64,000 nt of DNA from Xiphydria camelus (taxonomy: Eukaryota; Arthropoda; Insecta; Hymenoptera; Xiphydriidae). The stretch covers positions 19,406,909 through 19,470,908 of the forward strand of contig OY783199.1 in assembly GCA_963678675.1 (NCBI GenBank), in the 5' to 3' direction. Position 1 is the first letter of the stretch; each line of letters opens with the position of its first letter. The notes below the pieces were generated by a model that had not been told where the DNA came from, ran no database searches, and saw only the letters and a program-made list of their open reading frames with translations. The position numbers and the translations under genes are program-made. Shown here in pieces: positions 1-11,360 of the stretch.

Positions 1-203
1 AATTGGGAATTTACGATACATATTGTAATTTTACGATATCTTATTGTGATTTTACAATATTCATCGTGATTTTACTATATATTCCTTATGGAATTTGTGC
101 TTCCGTATCAAATTGTTAGTAGTTTTACCACATTTTTGTATTTTTTAAAAGCTTCCAACACAATTTGTAAATTCAAAACAGGATTTTTTCTCACAGTGTA
201 CAT
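1..203. mobile_element. Right part of a MITE cut by the window start
   Basis: The right end reads TTTTTTCTCACAGTG followed by TA, a variant of the CTCAGTG terminus used by many MITEs in this window. The left end lies outside the window. The first 80 bases hold about three diverged tandem copies of a ~21-base unit containing GTGATTTTAC. The interior matches no other copy here, so the family cannot be named. Confidence 0.5.
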
Positions 204-1640
204 TGTTAAAGGATTTGTAAATTTGCTATACATTTTCTATAGAAAAGCATCATAAAATTGCATTTGCATATTGCATAAAGAGTTCTGAATTTTACAGTTT
301 TTGCTGGAAGGATACTACAGTTTTGGTACATTTAGTGGTTTTATGATAAATTTAAGTCAAATCTGTAGTAAATTTAATTGTTTCAATCGCGTATAGTAAT
401 TTTAATGGATAAACTTGTATGATAAAAACTTCATAAAAGTAATATAACATGAAGTGTTTACTACAAAAACTTTTCACAGTTTATACGCCTCGCATTAGAA
501 ACAGGAATTCGGGTAACGAGCTCCATGAAACGTGCCTAGAAATGTCCCCAATGACATCTCATCAATAAATGAAAAAGAGATCGTTCCAATTAAATCATAT
601 AATGGTTTCGTCTCGATGTTGACTGGAAAAACGTAGCAGCCCCACTTTGTGCGAAAGTATACGAAGACATCAACACGTCGCGCTAACCTCGAATCGTTCC
701 TAATTACTTCTGCAATTAAAAATGCGTCTTCTAATTAAGCCACAGAGTAAGGTATACGTATGTATATGCGCAGTACCCGAGAAAGGACAGCTCAGCGCAA
801 ACAATTAGCCAGCCGCAAGCCGACCGTGGGACATGCTAATAGGACGCAATAAGAAATGAGACTTGCAGCTAGCATAATCCGACGAAATAAACTTGGTAAA
901 TAAATAATTAAATAATTAGCGCGCGAACTGTTGGCGGATGGTGCAGCGCGCTCGTAGGTGTGAGGGTGTACCGGGCGTGAAAAAGCAGGTGGGATTGAAA
1001 ATAATTTGTCTTGAAAAGTGAGAAGAACCGGCCAGGCTGAAACTGGCAAAACTTTCCCGCCGCACGCGTTTAGCTACAAACTTCTCGCAAAGGGTTAAAA
1101 ACGCCCGGCTCTTTACGCGCGCGATGGTTCTCAACTTTCGCGGGAAAGAAGTGGTTTAATATAAGTACGATATTTTCATTTTGCATTCTAATTATTCTCA
1201 TATATGTATAATAGAAATTATTTCTCGGCACCGCGATAGTATAAATAAGGAATAATTTTCGGAATTTTTGAAATAAAATAACTGTTGACGAAATGAAATA
1301 ATTTCTTTCTACCAAATTCTGCAATGTTTTCTAATATTTCCTATTATTGGTAAAATTCTTTGAGCTTTTATCGAGAGGCTATGAGAACTCTAAAAATTCT
1401 TCGCCCATGTGCTGCCTAAACTTCGTCGATTTCCATAAATCTCAGTAAAAAAATATGCCAATTTTAAAAGAAGCAATTTCGAATTTTTGAAAGCAACACA
1501 AAGCATACATTATGACGCTGAGCTACCATACATCGATTTCTAGCACACAAAGTTTAAAGGAATCGTTTATTCGTATCACGACGATGAGCATAACTAGAAA
1601 TGCAAATTTTTAATTTGTCAACCGAAACGTTTCACTGACG
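204..1640. other. AT-rich non-coding stretch, nothing recognised
   Basis: This is mostly AT-rich sequence with a short CpG-richer patch around 780-1130. Short open frames on the minus strand have no recognisable domain. No clear inverted repeat or RNA gene was found. A fragment ending in TTTTCACAGT near 478 could be another worn MITE end. Confidence 0.4.
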
Positions 1641-2000
1641 CGAGAACCACTCCGCGCGTTAAGTCAAGCGGTGGTAGCGAAGCGTTAGAGCCGAGCGCGC
1701 GGTACACATTATATGAACTCTTCTTGGCGGCCGTGTTTCTGCCTTTTCTACTTTAGCACCTCTCCCGCTTCCCGGCCGCCCACCCTCGCTGCTCCTGGAC
1801 TTACGCGCGGAAAAAGCAAAAGGAAGAAGAACGCGAGGGGAGAGACCGGGAAGAGTCGCGCGTGCTGTTTTATCGCGCGGTTTATGTCGCACCCCCGTCG
1901 CTCTAAAGCCAGCGTTTGCTTCTACACGAGTAAGGATGCTAATTGGAAAAGCTCCGGTTTTTCCTTTTTCCCCCGCTAGAAAACGTATTCTCTATTCCGT
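1641..2000. other. CpG-rich patch
   Basis: Base composition changes from AT-rich to CpG-rich, with runs such as GAGCGCGCGG. Open frames run on both strands over the same bases, which is the pattern composition alone gives. No domain is seen. It could be a regulatory island, but nothing in the sequence proves that. Confidence 0.3.
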
Positions 2001-2314
2001 CAGGCGTGTTTCTCGCCGGAACGGGACTTCGAGGCGGCAGGGCAAATAATCCCCACTGATTTTCAAAGCGGAAGTGAATTCCTGCGATAAATAAAGACCC
2101 ATTATGATTTCCGTTCGAGTCGTGCAAATTTTGGTCGATTGAAACAACGGCGAATGTGTTGATACACTTGGAGTGTATTAATTGACGATGTCACGACCGG
2201 TTCTGGAAACGGATACAACAGATACGAGGGATCCGGAGAAGGAAAAGTATTGACCGTCGAAGGCCGGTTTAGTTTTGGGCACCCCTGAAAATTAGAATAC
2301 AGTGGCTCTGGTAT

Positions 2315-2330
2315 GGGGGGGGGGGGGGGG
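2315..2330 (+). repeat. G16 homopolymer
   Basis: Sixteen consecutive G lie in otherwise unique sequence. The rest of 2000-3253 shows only short open frames and no recognisable element. Tract length in an assembly is uncertain because such runs are error-prone. Confidence 0.8.
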
Positions 2331-3253
2331 TTAGCGGACTAACACCGTGGGGTTTAAGGGTGTGTATAGGAGGCACCGGAAGTTAAGGTACAGAAGGGCG
2401 TGGCGGTATCTTAAGTTACACAATCGCGTTTCGACCAATAGCGGACGTACCGGGATACGTGGGACGGAAGATGCGGTATTGTCTTTTCAACGAACTAATT
2501 CTGGGTGAATATGGCAGTGCAGCTGTATTGGCGGGGGTGTTTTTTTTAAAGACAGGGGCATGCAAGCATTTAAATATTTTGTTTTGTTCAAATAAACAAA
2601 GCGGTATTTATTTTAATTGGTAGAAGTCGAATTGTTTCTCGACGAATAGTTTCTTCTTAAAATCTACAATTCTTTTCTTACGCTGAGTTTTTCGTATTTT
2701 TTTATAAAAATGCAAATACATCAAATTCAACGTCTACATTGAATATTGGTTATCCTCTCTCTTAATCCGTAGACTTTCGACGTGGAGGAGCGTAAAAAAA
2801 ATCTTTCTTCATTGCCAGTCGCCCTTACATTTCGGGAGGGTCGTTCCACAGAAAACGCTTCAAGTGCTGTCCACTTTTGCGGGGGTTTATGCTTTCCGGT
2901 TCCTCTCGCGCGCTATTATCCGACCTCTTCTGTTCTCTGGTCGCGTTGTGCTAAAACAATAAAACACGTTTATGAATGAAGGGGTAGCTGGCAAGGGAAA
3001 CCCTTTTCTACCCCTCGACGGCATCCTCTTCCACCCTCGGCCTCTCTACCTGTACCCTCCTCCCTCTCTTTTACCGGGCTTCATCATTCGCCTTCCATTC
3101 ACTCGTACAACCGCTTGTAATAAACCTCAAGATAGTACCACGCTCGTCATAGAATTCCCCATGCGAAACCAAAATTGCGGCAATTCGCTTTCGAAGCTCC
3201 CTCTTCTCGCGAATTTAAAAGGGAACGAATCGACGCCTTTGCGACATTTTATA

Positions 3254-3476
3254 CACTGAGAAAAAAAATGGTATATTCAATGAAATCGACGTTTACGGAT
3301 TGGGGAATGCAGAATTATTTGCTTCGACTGATAAGTTTGGTTATAGCGATTAACGGCTATTTGGAGGAAACAGGCTGTAATCCATTCGAGTCAATTATTA
3401 GTCCAAGTAATTAAATCTGCATCCCTCCACCCGTAATCGTCGATTTAATTAAATCTGCTGTATTTTTTTCTCAGTG
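3254..3476 (-). mobile_element. MITE family C, copy C1
   Basis: It starts CACTGAGAAAAAAAA and ends TTTTTTTCTCAGTG, flanked by TA on both sides, 223 bp. The interior matches C3 and C4 in reverse orientation, sharing the stretch around GACTCGAATGG and the subterminal GATTACGGGTGG. It is a non-autonomous DNA transposon with no coding capacity. TA flanks fit Tc1/mariner-type target choice (inference). Confidence 0.85.
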
Positions 3477-3895
3477 TAGCCTAGAGCAAAGTTGCCAAAT
3501 TTTATGGCATTTAGTTTCTCATTCCTTTATCATATTTAATTAAACTGTCAATTAAAAAATAGATCTTAGATCTCATATCGTCTTTTGCGGCAGGCGACGA
3601 GCGAGGAGTCTCACCGCGGCTCCAAGCAGAAATGGTAGATCGCAGTGGGCATCCATTGGCCGGGATGGTGGGGTGGGTTGCCAGCGCTATGGGCCACTAT
3701 CGGCTCCTTGGGGATGTTTCCTCCCCTATTTCTACCAACTACCCCTTACCATATACCCCGAATACACTACTATAGTTATACACACTCGTATACGTGCCGA
3801 GCTGTTGGGTATTGATCGTCGGTGGGGTCAGAACCACACATCCTGCCTACTTCTCCTTCACCTGCAGAAACACATCCTTGCACGCATCCTTGTTA
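3477..3895. other. Unique spacer
   Basis: Non-repetitive sequence of mixed composition between C1 and the mariner remnant. An open frame at 3673-3909 has no recognisable domain and runs into the mariner terminal repeat, so it is probably chance. Confidence 0.4.
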
Positions 3896-3938
3896 CGTGG
3901 GTCATTTAAAAAGTTTCCGGCCTCTTTAGGAAAAACAC

Positions 3939-4173
3939 ATATCGTCGCTGTTACTGCAATGGGTCGTATGTCGGAAAATTGCCATTTTCTGTTTAAGACG
4001 TTTTACGAACCAGAACTAGGGCTGCTACCATACTGCAGGGATATTATCCCTTATGATATTGAGATACGAGGTTTTGCAGTACGGTAGTAGCCTTGGTTTT
4101 GGTTCGTAAAGTGTCTTAAGAGGAGGGTGGTGATTTTTTGACATACGACCTATTGTAGTAACAGCGACGATAT
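3939..4173. mobile_element. Palindromic MITE nested in the mariner
   Basis: The ends are ATATCGTCGCTGTTACT and its near-exact inverse. The arms match imperfectly for about 100 bases each, so nearly the whole 235 bp folds on itself. It sits between the mariner 3' terminal repeat and the transposase C-terminus, so it inserted after the mariner. If the outer TA is the target duplication, the element proper is about 3943-4169. Confidence 0.85.
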
Positions 4174-4179
4174 TTCGAA

Positions 4180-4780
4180 GTAAAAAAAATTATTGCTCAA
4201 TGTATAGTCTCCTTGTAACTTGATACATTTAATCCATCGTTTCTCCCAACTCTTCGAGCCGTCAGAAAAAAATTCTTTTTATCCACCTGAAAAATACCGG
4301 TCTACAGCGTTTTCCACCTCGGCATTTGTCCCAAATTTCCCGCAAGATATTTTAGATCCAGGTTTCATCGGCAGTTATCAAACGTCGCAAAAATTAAGCT
4401 GGATTTTTTTTAATACAGCTCAAGACACTCGCGCGACATGTCAAGCCGTATGGGCTTTTCAACAAATGTGGCACTCAGCGCGTGGATAATTTTCTCATAC
4501 CCAAATCCTCGTGCAAAATCTTGTGCACCCGTTCATCTGATATCTTACAAGCCTCAGCAATCTCCTTCACGGTCAATCGACGATTTTCCATCACAGTTTC
4601 ATGCACTAAGTCCACAATTTCGTCAGTTGAAACAGTTTTTGGGCGCCCAGAACGCGCGCGTTCATCATAAAAAATGCTGATACGGCCACGTTTGTACTTA
4701 GCCACCCAATGTTTGACGGTTTACTCGTCTTTTATTTCCTGAGTTTTTTTTCTTTTCAAATAAAGGAACTTGATCACCAT
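4180..4780 (-). pseudogene. Mariner transposase pseudogene
   Basis: Read on the minus strand. A possible start ATG lies at 4780 and is followed by a VIKFLYLK-like N-terminus. After a frameshift and an in-frame stop comes the second helix-turn-helix region TVKHWVAKYKRGR, then SGRPKT, LTVKEIAEACKIS, and ILHEDLGMRKLS ending near 4475. The same frame continues past a stop as VPHLL and KKNPA to TADETWI, which holds the first catalytic Asp. The sequence then jumps to the C-terminal block NAEVENAVDRYF and EKRWIKCIKLQGDY, ending near 4190. The central catalytic core with the second and third Asp is deleted. Several stops and at least one frameshift show it is dead. The motifs are those of SETMAR-like mariners (family knowledge). 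Confidence 0.93.
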
Positions 4781-5054
4781 TGTCGCGACAGAAAACATCT
4801 CCTATCAACTTTATAAAAGTGCCATGAGCAAAGTACTGATCGGAATGATTTGAAATTTTTATGGGATACATATATCAACCATGTATATATGTCAAACGAT
4901 AGCAAGAATTAAATTCTATCATGACTGCTTGTCAATAAGGCCGGAAACTTTTCAAATGGCCCACATAGCCTCGTGTTCTCATGCGAGCGCAATTTTGATC
5001 GGGGTCTCAAGAAGACGAACGAATGGAAGGAAAACGGAAGACTTTGCGAAGCTA

Positions 5055-5145
5055 CACTGAAAAAAACAGTTTATTTGTAGTTAATATTTTAATAATTAAC
5101 ATTTTTTTTGGCCTAACGCAATATTTATTGAACGAATGAAATAAT
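5055..5145 (+). mobile_element. MITE family D fragment, D1
   Basis: It begins CACTGAAAAAAACAG after TA and continues with the D-family sequence TTTATTTGTAGTTAATA. Similarity fades near 5145 and no right end was found, so this is a truncated 5' portion. Confidence 0.6.
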
Positions 5146-6479
5146 GAACCTGGATGAAATTCAAGATGATCGAATCAAAGCGATCGAGATACATGCTTCA
5201 AGCAAATTGATCGACATTAATTATGAGATTGGACATAGAAATCATAAATTCAAGAAATATGTAATACAAACTTCAATTGATTTCGATTATCGATCGATAT
5301 GCGACTGTGCGTTGTCATAAATGTGCTAGTTTGCTGAGAAATACATTTTGAATGTTCTTATCTTTATTACGAAATTCCGTATACATGTGTGTTTGTGTGT
5401 GTATGTTGTATAGGTATCTTTGGGGTAGAACGAATAGCCCCGTGTGAAAATGAGGACATTCCGTCCTCTCGTCGGACTGGAGTTCGGCCATTAACAATCC
5501 CTTGATCCTTCCATTCTTGCGTTATCCTCTCCTCGTCCACTTTATCTCCCCCGCCGCTAGGATCCTTTAGTTTCTAATGCGGAATGAAAAGCTACGACGC
5601 GAGAGATCCGCCGCGCTACACTGCGGAGATCGAGAGAACGAGCAGATCAGGACGAGAGCGTTTTCCATTGAAGGGATTCGATTCGAATTTCTCCCCATTG
5701 GATTATTGCTTCAAATTTGAAGAACTACCTTGCACCTCGACTAATCCGACGTGCGCGAAAACATAGCTGTTCTACGTTGACGGAGGAATAAGCACGAAAC
5801 GTGCAGGCGATCCTTCCGATTCTGAGAATCCCTTGTATCTATATGAAGAGGATAGTTGTCTGCATTTTCCGAGGATCGTACCGCAACATGGCGGGCAGGA
5901 TTAAGGATAATACTACCCTACCGTCCGCGTCGGAATACGACCCCCTCCCTTTCCCCCCATTTTCACCCTTCTTAACTCGTCCGTTTTATTAGAGCGGCAG
6001 TGTGAAAAGTGAAGTTAATAAAGATCAACGAGTATTATAATCGAGTTCAACAAAGGATTCGAGCGAATTCAAAACGACTATCGATTTCGTGTTCTCTCGA
6101 AATGGCACTGCCAACTTTATGATTATTGAAGCTGTGAAAAAATGTATCATCGACGAAATATATACGATCCCATTCATTACGCAGACATGTGTATACGGAT
6201 GCTGCATAATCCTCATTTTTAAACTAATCTGTTAATTATCTCGAACCGTTTCATTATATACCCCGCGTATCCACCCTCGATGTAGAAACCCACGCGGTAA
6301 TTTGTCGAAACAGCTCTCTCCGAGCGTTAAATGCGATCGCGAGGGGGAAGAATTGACCTCGTTCGGGGTAATTATTAGACCGTTGTCACAACTTAATAAG
6401 CAACGAAAGGATAACGTTCTTCTCATTGACGATACAGGATTATTCGCAATTTTCCGACATACTACAAAACGTTCATATA
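5146..6479. other. Spacer without recognised genes
   Basis: Mixed-composition sequence with only short open frames and no recognised protein motif. A TG-rich stretch lies near 5385-5405. No inverted-repeat element was found. Confidence 0.4.
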
Positions 6480-6572
6480 CACGAGAACAAAATTGGATTC
6501 AATTGATTTATTTGGTTTGAATGATTTCAAGCAATTAAATATTTTATTAATTTAGGTATTTTTTTCTCAGTG
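6480..6572. mobile_element. 93-bp mini-MITE X, related to family G
   Basis: The ends are CACGAGAACAAAATTGG and TTTTTTTCTCAGTG. The core TTTATTTGGTTTGAAT and CAAGCAATTAAATATTTT matches the left end of G2 at 61450-61510. It looks like a deletion derivative of a G element. It abuts B1, separated only by the shared TA. Confidence 0.7.
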
Positions 6573-6573
6573 T

Positions 6574-6735
6574 ACACAGAAAGGAAAAATGACTTGCGGA
6601 GTCGCAAGAAATAATTTATTTACAGAAATTAAATCTTATCTCATGTTAATAAAATATTTCTTTGATATAAATAAATAATTACTTGCGACCCCATAAGTAA
6701 TTTTCAGTAGGTCCAGCTAACTTTTTCTTTGTGTA
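6574..6735. mobile_element. MITE family B, copy B1
   Basis: The terminus CACAGAAAGGAAAAATGAC and the right end TTTTTCTTTGTG enclose the subterminal block AATTACTTGCGACCCC shared with B2 and B3. The central part found in B2 and B3 is missing, so this copy is internally deleted (about 160 bp against about 257 bp). Confidence 0.75.
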
Positions 6736-6783
6736 CTTAAATGTTACAAGAGTTGGCCATACACTGTATTGCAGATTTTTATA

Positions 6784-6867
6784 ATAGGTGTACAACTTTG
6801 CTTCCGCTGTTTTGTTTGCTATTTATTACGTTAGGAAAACGGCGGAAGCAAAGTTGTACTCCTAATA
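6784..6867. mobile_element. 84-bp palindromic element Z
   Basis: The arms read GGTGTACAACTTTGCTTCCG and, inverted, GGAGTACAACTTTGCTTCCG, with a loop of about 25 bases. The outer bases are AATAGG and CCTAATA, so the insertion is probably next to TA. It is among the smallest elements here and has no coding capacity. Confidence 0.8.
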
Positions 6868-8010
6868 GCGTGTCGAGAAATTACGAATAACTAAATTAAA
6901 AAAATTCCTCATTACTTCGCACTCTTCAAGGCGTAACAACAATGAAGACGGCCTTTCGTTGAACATCCTAAATTAGACGTACACGAAAAAAAATTAAATT
7001 CGAGGTGAATCGTTCGACGCGGTCTCCAAAATCACGTGGGAAAATTTCTTTCGTCGTTTCTTCGATGTCAGATAAAAGTTTAGCGACGACTATACGAGGC
7101 GTCGGCACCCCCTCTCGGAGCGGCGTCGCGATTCCTTCGATGGAGGGCGGGTAAGTCAGAGTGTGGCGGGGTAAGGGTGGGGCGAGGGGTTCGAGACCAC
7201 ATTTTCCAGGGAGGGTAAGACGAGGGGTGGTCTAACATCAGCAGGGGAACCCGAGGGGTTGAAAGGAATGGCGGGGTAACAAGATGGCCGCGCGTGGCTG
7301 TAGGGATGGCGAAGTAGGGGAAATAAGACATCTATTCGCGCCATCCGCGGCTTTCGGGAGTGATGAAAGAATAAGTCGTCGTCAGTGAGAGATCCTCTCG
7401 CTTCTTCGTGTACTTTTTTTTTGTGTTTCGAGCTTAGCCAGGATATTTCAGATCCTTATAGTTTAATTTAGTGAAGCTTTTCTTTTCTGATCCTCCATCA
7501 TCTATCCCCTCGCGTGAATGATCTATGAGGTGCTCGAGAAGTCGAGTAAATGAAATGTATGACAAAATGTATTTTTTTTTCAAGATCTTCCATTCGAAAA
7601 TTGAGTTAAGAGAAACAAGTCGATGATTCTCAGCGAATTCGTGATTTTTATATTCAATATATATTAATTTATAATGGAAAAATATCCGGAAATATTTAAA
7701 CTCTTAAATTTGAATTTGCTGAAGACGAGAACGCGTAAACTCGGTGACTCAATTCATTCCTACATATACGTATACATCGTCCATTATGATTTATCGCGCG
7801 ATCCCGTCGTATTATCGAGAGACCCCGTGCGTGTGTGGGAACGACACGCACTCGCGTACCTCCCCGGCACGGATAGGAGTGTAGCTAACCCGACGGTCAA
7901 CCTCCGACGAAGGCTTCTAAATTAGTTCCGTAGTCTGTTTCATTAATTAATCTCGTTACTTAAATATCTACACGGATGTCGACGCATTTTCGACGAACGA
8001 TTGAGAAACT
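6868..8010. other. Spacer with a strand-asymmetric G-rich block
   Basis: At about 7120-7330 the plus strand is strongly G over C, with runs such as GTGGCGGGGTAAGGGTGGGG. Open frames opposite it on the minus strand are proline- and serine-rich and look compositional. The rest is AT-rich with no recognised feature. Confidence 0.4.
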
Positions 8011-8811
8011 GCTCTGAGAAAACAATTTATTTATTTATATTTAATATACGTATACTTGATCATGGCGAAAGAAATATTTCTTTGCGTCAAGCAAATATTC
8101 ATTAGCTATTATCCGATTTCACAACCCCTATTTATTTCATTTCAGGGGTGATAGGGGAAGTTTTAGTAAAAAAAAGGGGGACAATTTTTATTTAAAAAAG
8201 GAGATCTTCCAGAAATTAGAAATGTGTAGTGGTTTAAAAAAAGTAACAATTTTTAAGATATATAATGAAACATCAATACTTATTAAGTGAATGAAGGATG
8301 TTTTTGTAACTTAAAAATTTATACTTATATTATATGTAATTTAAATCTGAGTATCACAATCTGATTTAAGAAAAAGAGACCATTTGTCGAATTGAGTTTC
8401 TGATAAAAGAAACATTAATTCAACTAGGTTATTATATTTTAAACGAAATATCGATGCAAGTAGATAAAATAGGAGTTTAGCAAAAAAAAAAAAAAGAATT
8501 TACCATTTTGACCCATTTCGCGTAATTTGAAACAGTTAAAAGACAAATTCAATTGAGAAGCTGACAATGAGTAACAAGTGGTTTTAGAGGGAAAATATCG
8601 AATTATAGGGGAAAAAGGGGAAACTTAAAATCTAGGGGAATAAAGGGGAATAGGGGATGCACTGTGAAGCCTGTATTACTCTATTTTTATTTGAATAAAA
8701 GAAACATTCTAATAATTAATATATATTTACTTGGCCCAACAAAATATTTCTTTCGCCATAATCAAGTATGCATTTATTAATTTAACTACAAATAAACTCT
8801 CTTCTCAATAT
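8011..8811 (+). mobile_element. MITE family D, copy D2, split by H1
   Basis: The left part has CTGAGAAAACAATTTATTTA and the GAAAGAAATATTTCTTTG palindrome. The right part carries the inverted equivalent, ending TCTTCTCAATA. The intact copy D3 gives the uninterrupted order and shows that 8112-8673 is a foreign insert. Confidence 0.82.
8112..8673 (+). mobile_element. Element H, copy H1 (nested in D2)
   Basis: This matches 25248-25781 over nearly its full length, sharing blocks such as GTGTAGTGGTTTTAAAAAA and TGAATGAAGGATGTTTTTGT. The right end CTGTGAAGCCTG inverts to CAGGCTTCACAG, the left end of H2; here the left end is worn to CGATTTCACA. Length is 562 bp. Short CAG-type ends would suit a hAT-like non-autonomous element, but the target duplication is not clear. 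Confidence 0.8.
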
Positions 8812-9941
8812 ACCAACGTGCCGCATCGAAGCGAACTCGTGTGGGAATATGAGAGGTCGGATAAAAACAGAATGCTCCGAATTCAACGTGCGACCGTCTC
8901 TGAAATCCGAAGTAGAGAGTACTAATCTCAATACATAATTCCACCGAAAGTTTTCCTCGCCTTCCACCAAGACTCGACCAGCACCCGTTATACAGCGTTC
9001 AAGTGGAAAATACCAGTCGTGGACCGGAACGAACGGCGTCGTCCCCGCGGTTCTCCTTCCTCCTTCGACAACTCAACGCGAATGCCACCCCGTGTACATA
9101 TATACGCGTACATAATGTTGCAGGAAGTCGCTCTGCTCGGTGCCTTCGTTCAACGACGTACCAGCACGGATACGAGCACGTGCATACGTAGATACGTCGC
9201 AATAGTGTACACGTGGATAGGTACGTACCGAATGCGGAACCATGAAGGGACGGACGGATGGACGAACGAACGAACCGACGGATAGAGAGGACGGTAGCTG
9301 CCCGACAGAGAAATGAGAATAGTGTCGGTCTACGAGCTGAGTGGAGTTGGTGAGCAAATTGCTCAAAGTAATTAATCGCTTTTGCCGGGTTGGGTTGCCA
9401 TGCTGCCGCGGCCGAAGCTCATCCAAGGGGTGGCTCTGGCTCTCCGCAGGTACCGCGGCGCGTGAGCGACTTCGCGAGCGGGGACGCGGGGAGGGAACTC
9501 TATCAAAATGGCCGTCGTTGACAGGGCCGATGAGTCTTCGTGTTTTCGCGTAATGGGTAACGAGACACGCGTTAGACCTAGATATTGTTTCCCGCGCGCG
9601 CGGCGTTACAGATGGAGGGGGCGGAGAACCTCGGGGGCGACTTCCGGGCGGTCGCCCCGTAGGGGTTGACGTATTTGCGTGCGCGTATCCTCGACGACGC
9701 GTCGTTACGCAAATGGCGATGACGCGTATCCCGCGGGTGGAAAATGACAGTTTTGACTCGAGATAACGGATCCACCGTTCGTGTGGAATGAGTTCCTTTC
9801 AGGGGGAGGTACACTCGCGTTGAGACGTCTAAACTCGCGGAAGAAAGGCACGCCGCAAGGACTGTTACATACGTGTACGACATGTAACACCGACTATTCT
9901 ACTTTTTGTATACGAACAGATTGAAATGAAAAATAAAGAGT
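8812..9941. other. CpG-rich segment without a recognised gene
   Basis: From about 9000 to 9880 the sequence is CpG-rich and opens long frames on both strands with no domain. It includes a degenerate ACGG/ACGA tetranucleotide stretch at 9247-9286. A regulatory role is possible but unproven. Confidence 0.35.
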
Positions 9942-10195
9942 TGTAGCATGGAAGTAAAATCCGGGCTAAGTGCCAGAATATGAAAAATTGAGTTAAGTGC
10001 TAAAAAGTGGACTATGTGACAACCCCAATACGCTGTAAAAAATGGGCTATGTCTAGATCCTTCAAAATCTAGTTCAAATAATTGCCACAAGAATCTTGCT
10101 TGCTGCAAAGCTTGCTTGCTTGCTTGCTTTCAGAACTGCATATCTCAAAACTTGCTTTTTGGCACTTAGCCTGGATTTTACTCTTCCATGCTACA
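9942..10195. mobile_element. MITE Y with CTTG microsatellite
   Basis: The terminal repeats TGTAGCATGGAAG are exact and continue imperfectly through TAAAATCC and GGCTAAGTGCCA on both arms. Length is 254 bp. A CTTG microsatellite of about five units lies at 10105-10129. No coding capacity. Confidence 0.85.
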
Positions 10196-10290
10196 GTTAT
10201 AAAATAATATCATAAAATACTTCAATTCCTCTAACCTTTTCCTGAGACTTCTCCACGATCTTTAAAACTCCCTACCGATCCAGGTCTCCC

Positions 10291-10546
10291 ATGCAGAATA
10301 GAAAATTAGTTACATCTACTGAAAATTACTTGCGGGGCCGCACAAATAATTATTTATTTCTACCAATGAAATGTTTGAATACGTCAATTAATTATTTCTT
10401 CCCTACAATCATATGGAATAATATGCGATTGCAAGGAATAAATATCTAATTAATATGTAGAAAGCTTTAATTGATGTAAATAAATAATTACTTGCGACTC
10501 GGCAAATAATTTTTAGTACATCCACCTAATTCTTTTTCTCCGTGCA
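10291..10546 (+). mobile_element. MITE family B, copy B2
   Basis: It shares with B3 the order TTAGTTacATCTACTGAAAA, ATTACTTGCGG, ACAATCAT, GATTGCAAGGAA and the inverted ATTACTTGCGACTC. The right end is TTTTTCTCCGTG; the left end is worn (CATGCAGAATAGAAAA). About 256 bp. Confidence 0.8.
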
Positions 10547-11360
10547 AAAATTTTAAGGCTTACCGAATGCTGAAAATCGACGCTTCTAAAAATGCATGCA
10601 TCGTGCAATTCATTCGATAGGATAGGTACTCCAACTTCTGGCATCTTGAAAAATTCGCGCGCATTCTCCAAATAATTTTCTACAATTTCAGAGGGATCGC
10701 AAGGCATCGAGCGATCGATCCGTCGATATCAACAGATCGCGGTATCGGTTATCAAGATAGTGCCAAGCCGAGCGAGCGTTCCGCGCGGAATATATCGTTC
10801 GAGAGAGCCGCGATTTTGTAAAGCCACCACGCGCAAGTCACCCCGAAGCGACGGAGAGGCAACTGCGCGCGAGAGAGGGATGAAAAGCTCCAGAGAGCGA
10901 GAAACGGAAGGGGTAGGAGAGAAACAGACGAAGGTAGGGTGGTAGAGAGAGCGAGAGGAAGAGTGAGAAAGGGATGGAGAGGTCGCGAGTGAAAACGAGG
11001 CGAAAGAGGGTTGAAAAGCTCCCCACCACTCCTCGCGGAAAATCTCGGTCGCGCGCCTCGCGCCTTCTGCTTCGCGGAGGCGCGACGAGAGCCCGCGCGG
11101 CGCTTTTCCAAGAAGGAGAACGAGATGACTTTCGACCCCCGCCTTTTCGCGAAGGCGACTCGCACGGAAGGGGGTGCTTCATCCGTGGAGCTGGGCGCGA
11201 CTAACCTCTATCGATCGTAAGAAGGTTTACACACCCACGATCCTCACACTTCTGTAGCCGGGAATGTAACGGGTGGTCGCGAAATATTCATTTTCCGACG
11301 GATTTCGAGGGTGGGTTCGATAAGAGTCAATCGACCTGTTGAATTTTTATCAATTTACTA
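10547..11360. other. Purine-rich, CpG-rich island
   Basis: From 10740 to 11220 the plus strand is rich in GA and CG (GCGAGAGAGGGATG and similar), which opens Arg/Glu frames on plus and Ser/Leu frames on minus. The frames overlap one another and none carries a recognisable domain. Candidate regulatory island only. Confidence 0.35.

Larger units (their letters stand above)
3896..4965 (-). mobile_element. Internally deleted mariner-like transposon
   Basis: The left terminal repeat begins CGTGGGTCATTTAAAAAG and the right end, read inward on the opposite strand, begins TGTGGGCCATTTGAAAAG. Both continue into TTTCCGGCCT and both are flanked by TA. At 1070 bp, including a 235-bp nested MITE, it is well short of the roughly 1.3 kb usual for full mariners. 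A decayed transposase lies on the minus strand. Only the first of the three catalytic aspartate regions remains, so the element is immobile on its own. Confidence 0.92.

Noticed and set aside
6101..6130. AATGGCACTG resembling the start of insect miR-263
   Set aside because: The match ends after ten bases and no precursor hairpin is present.
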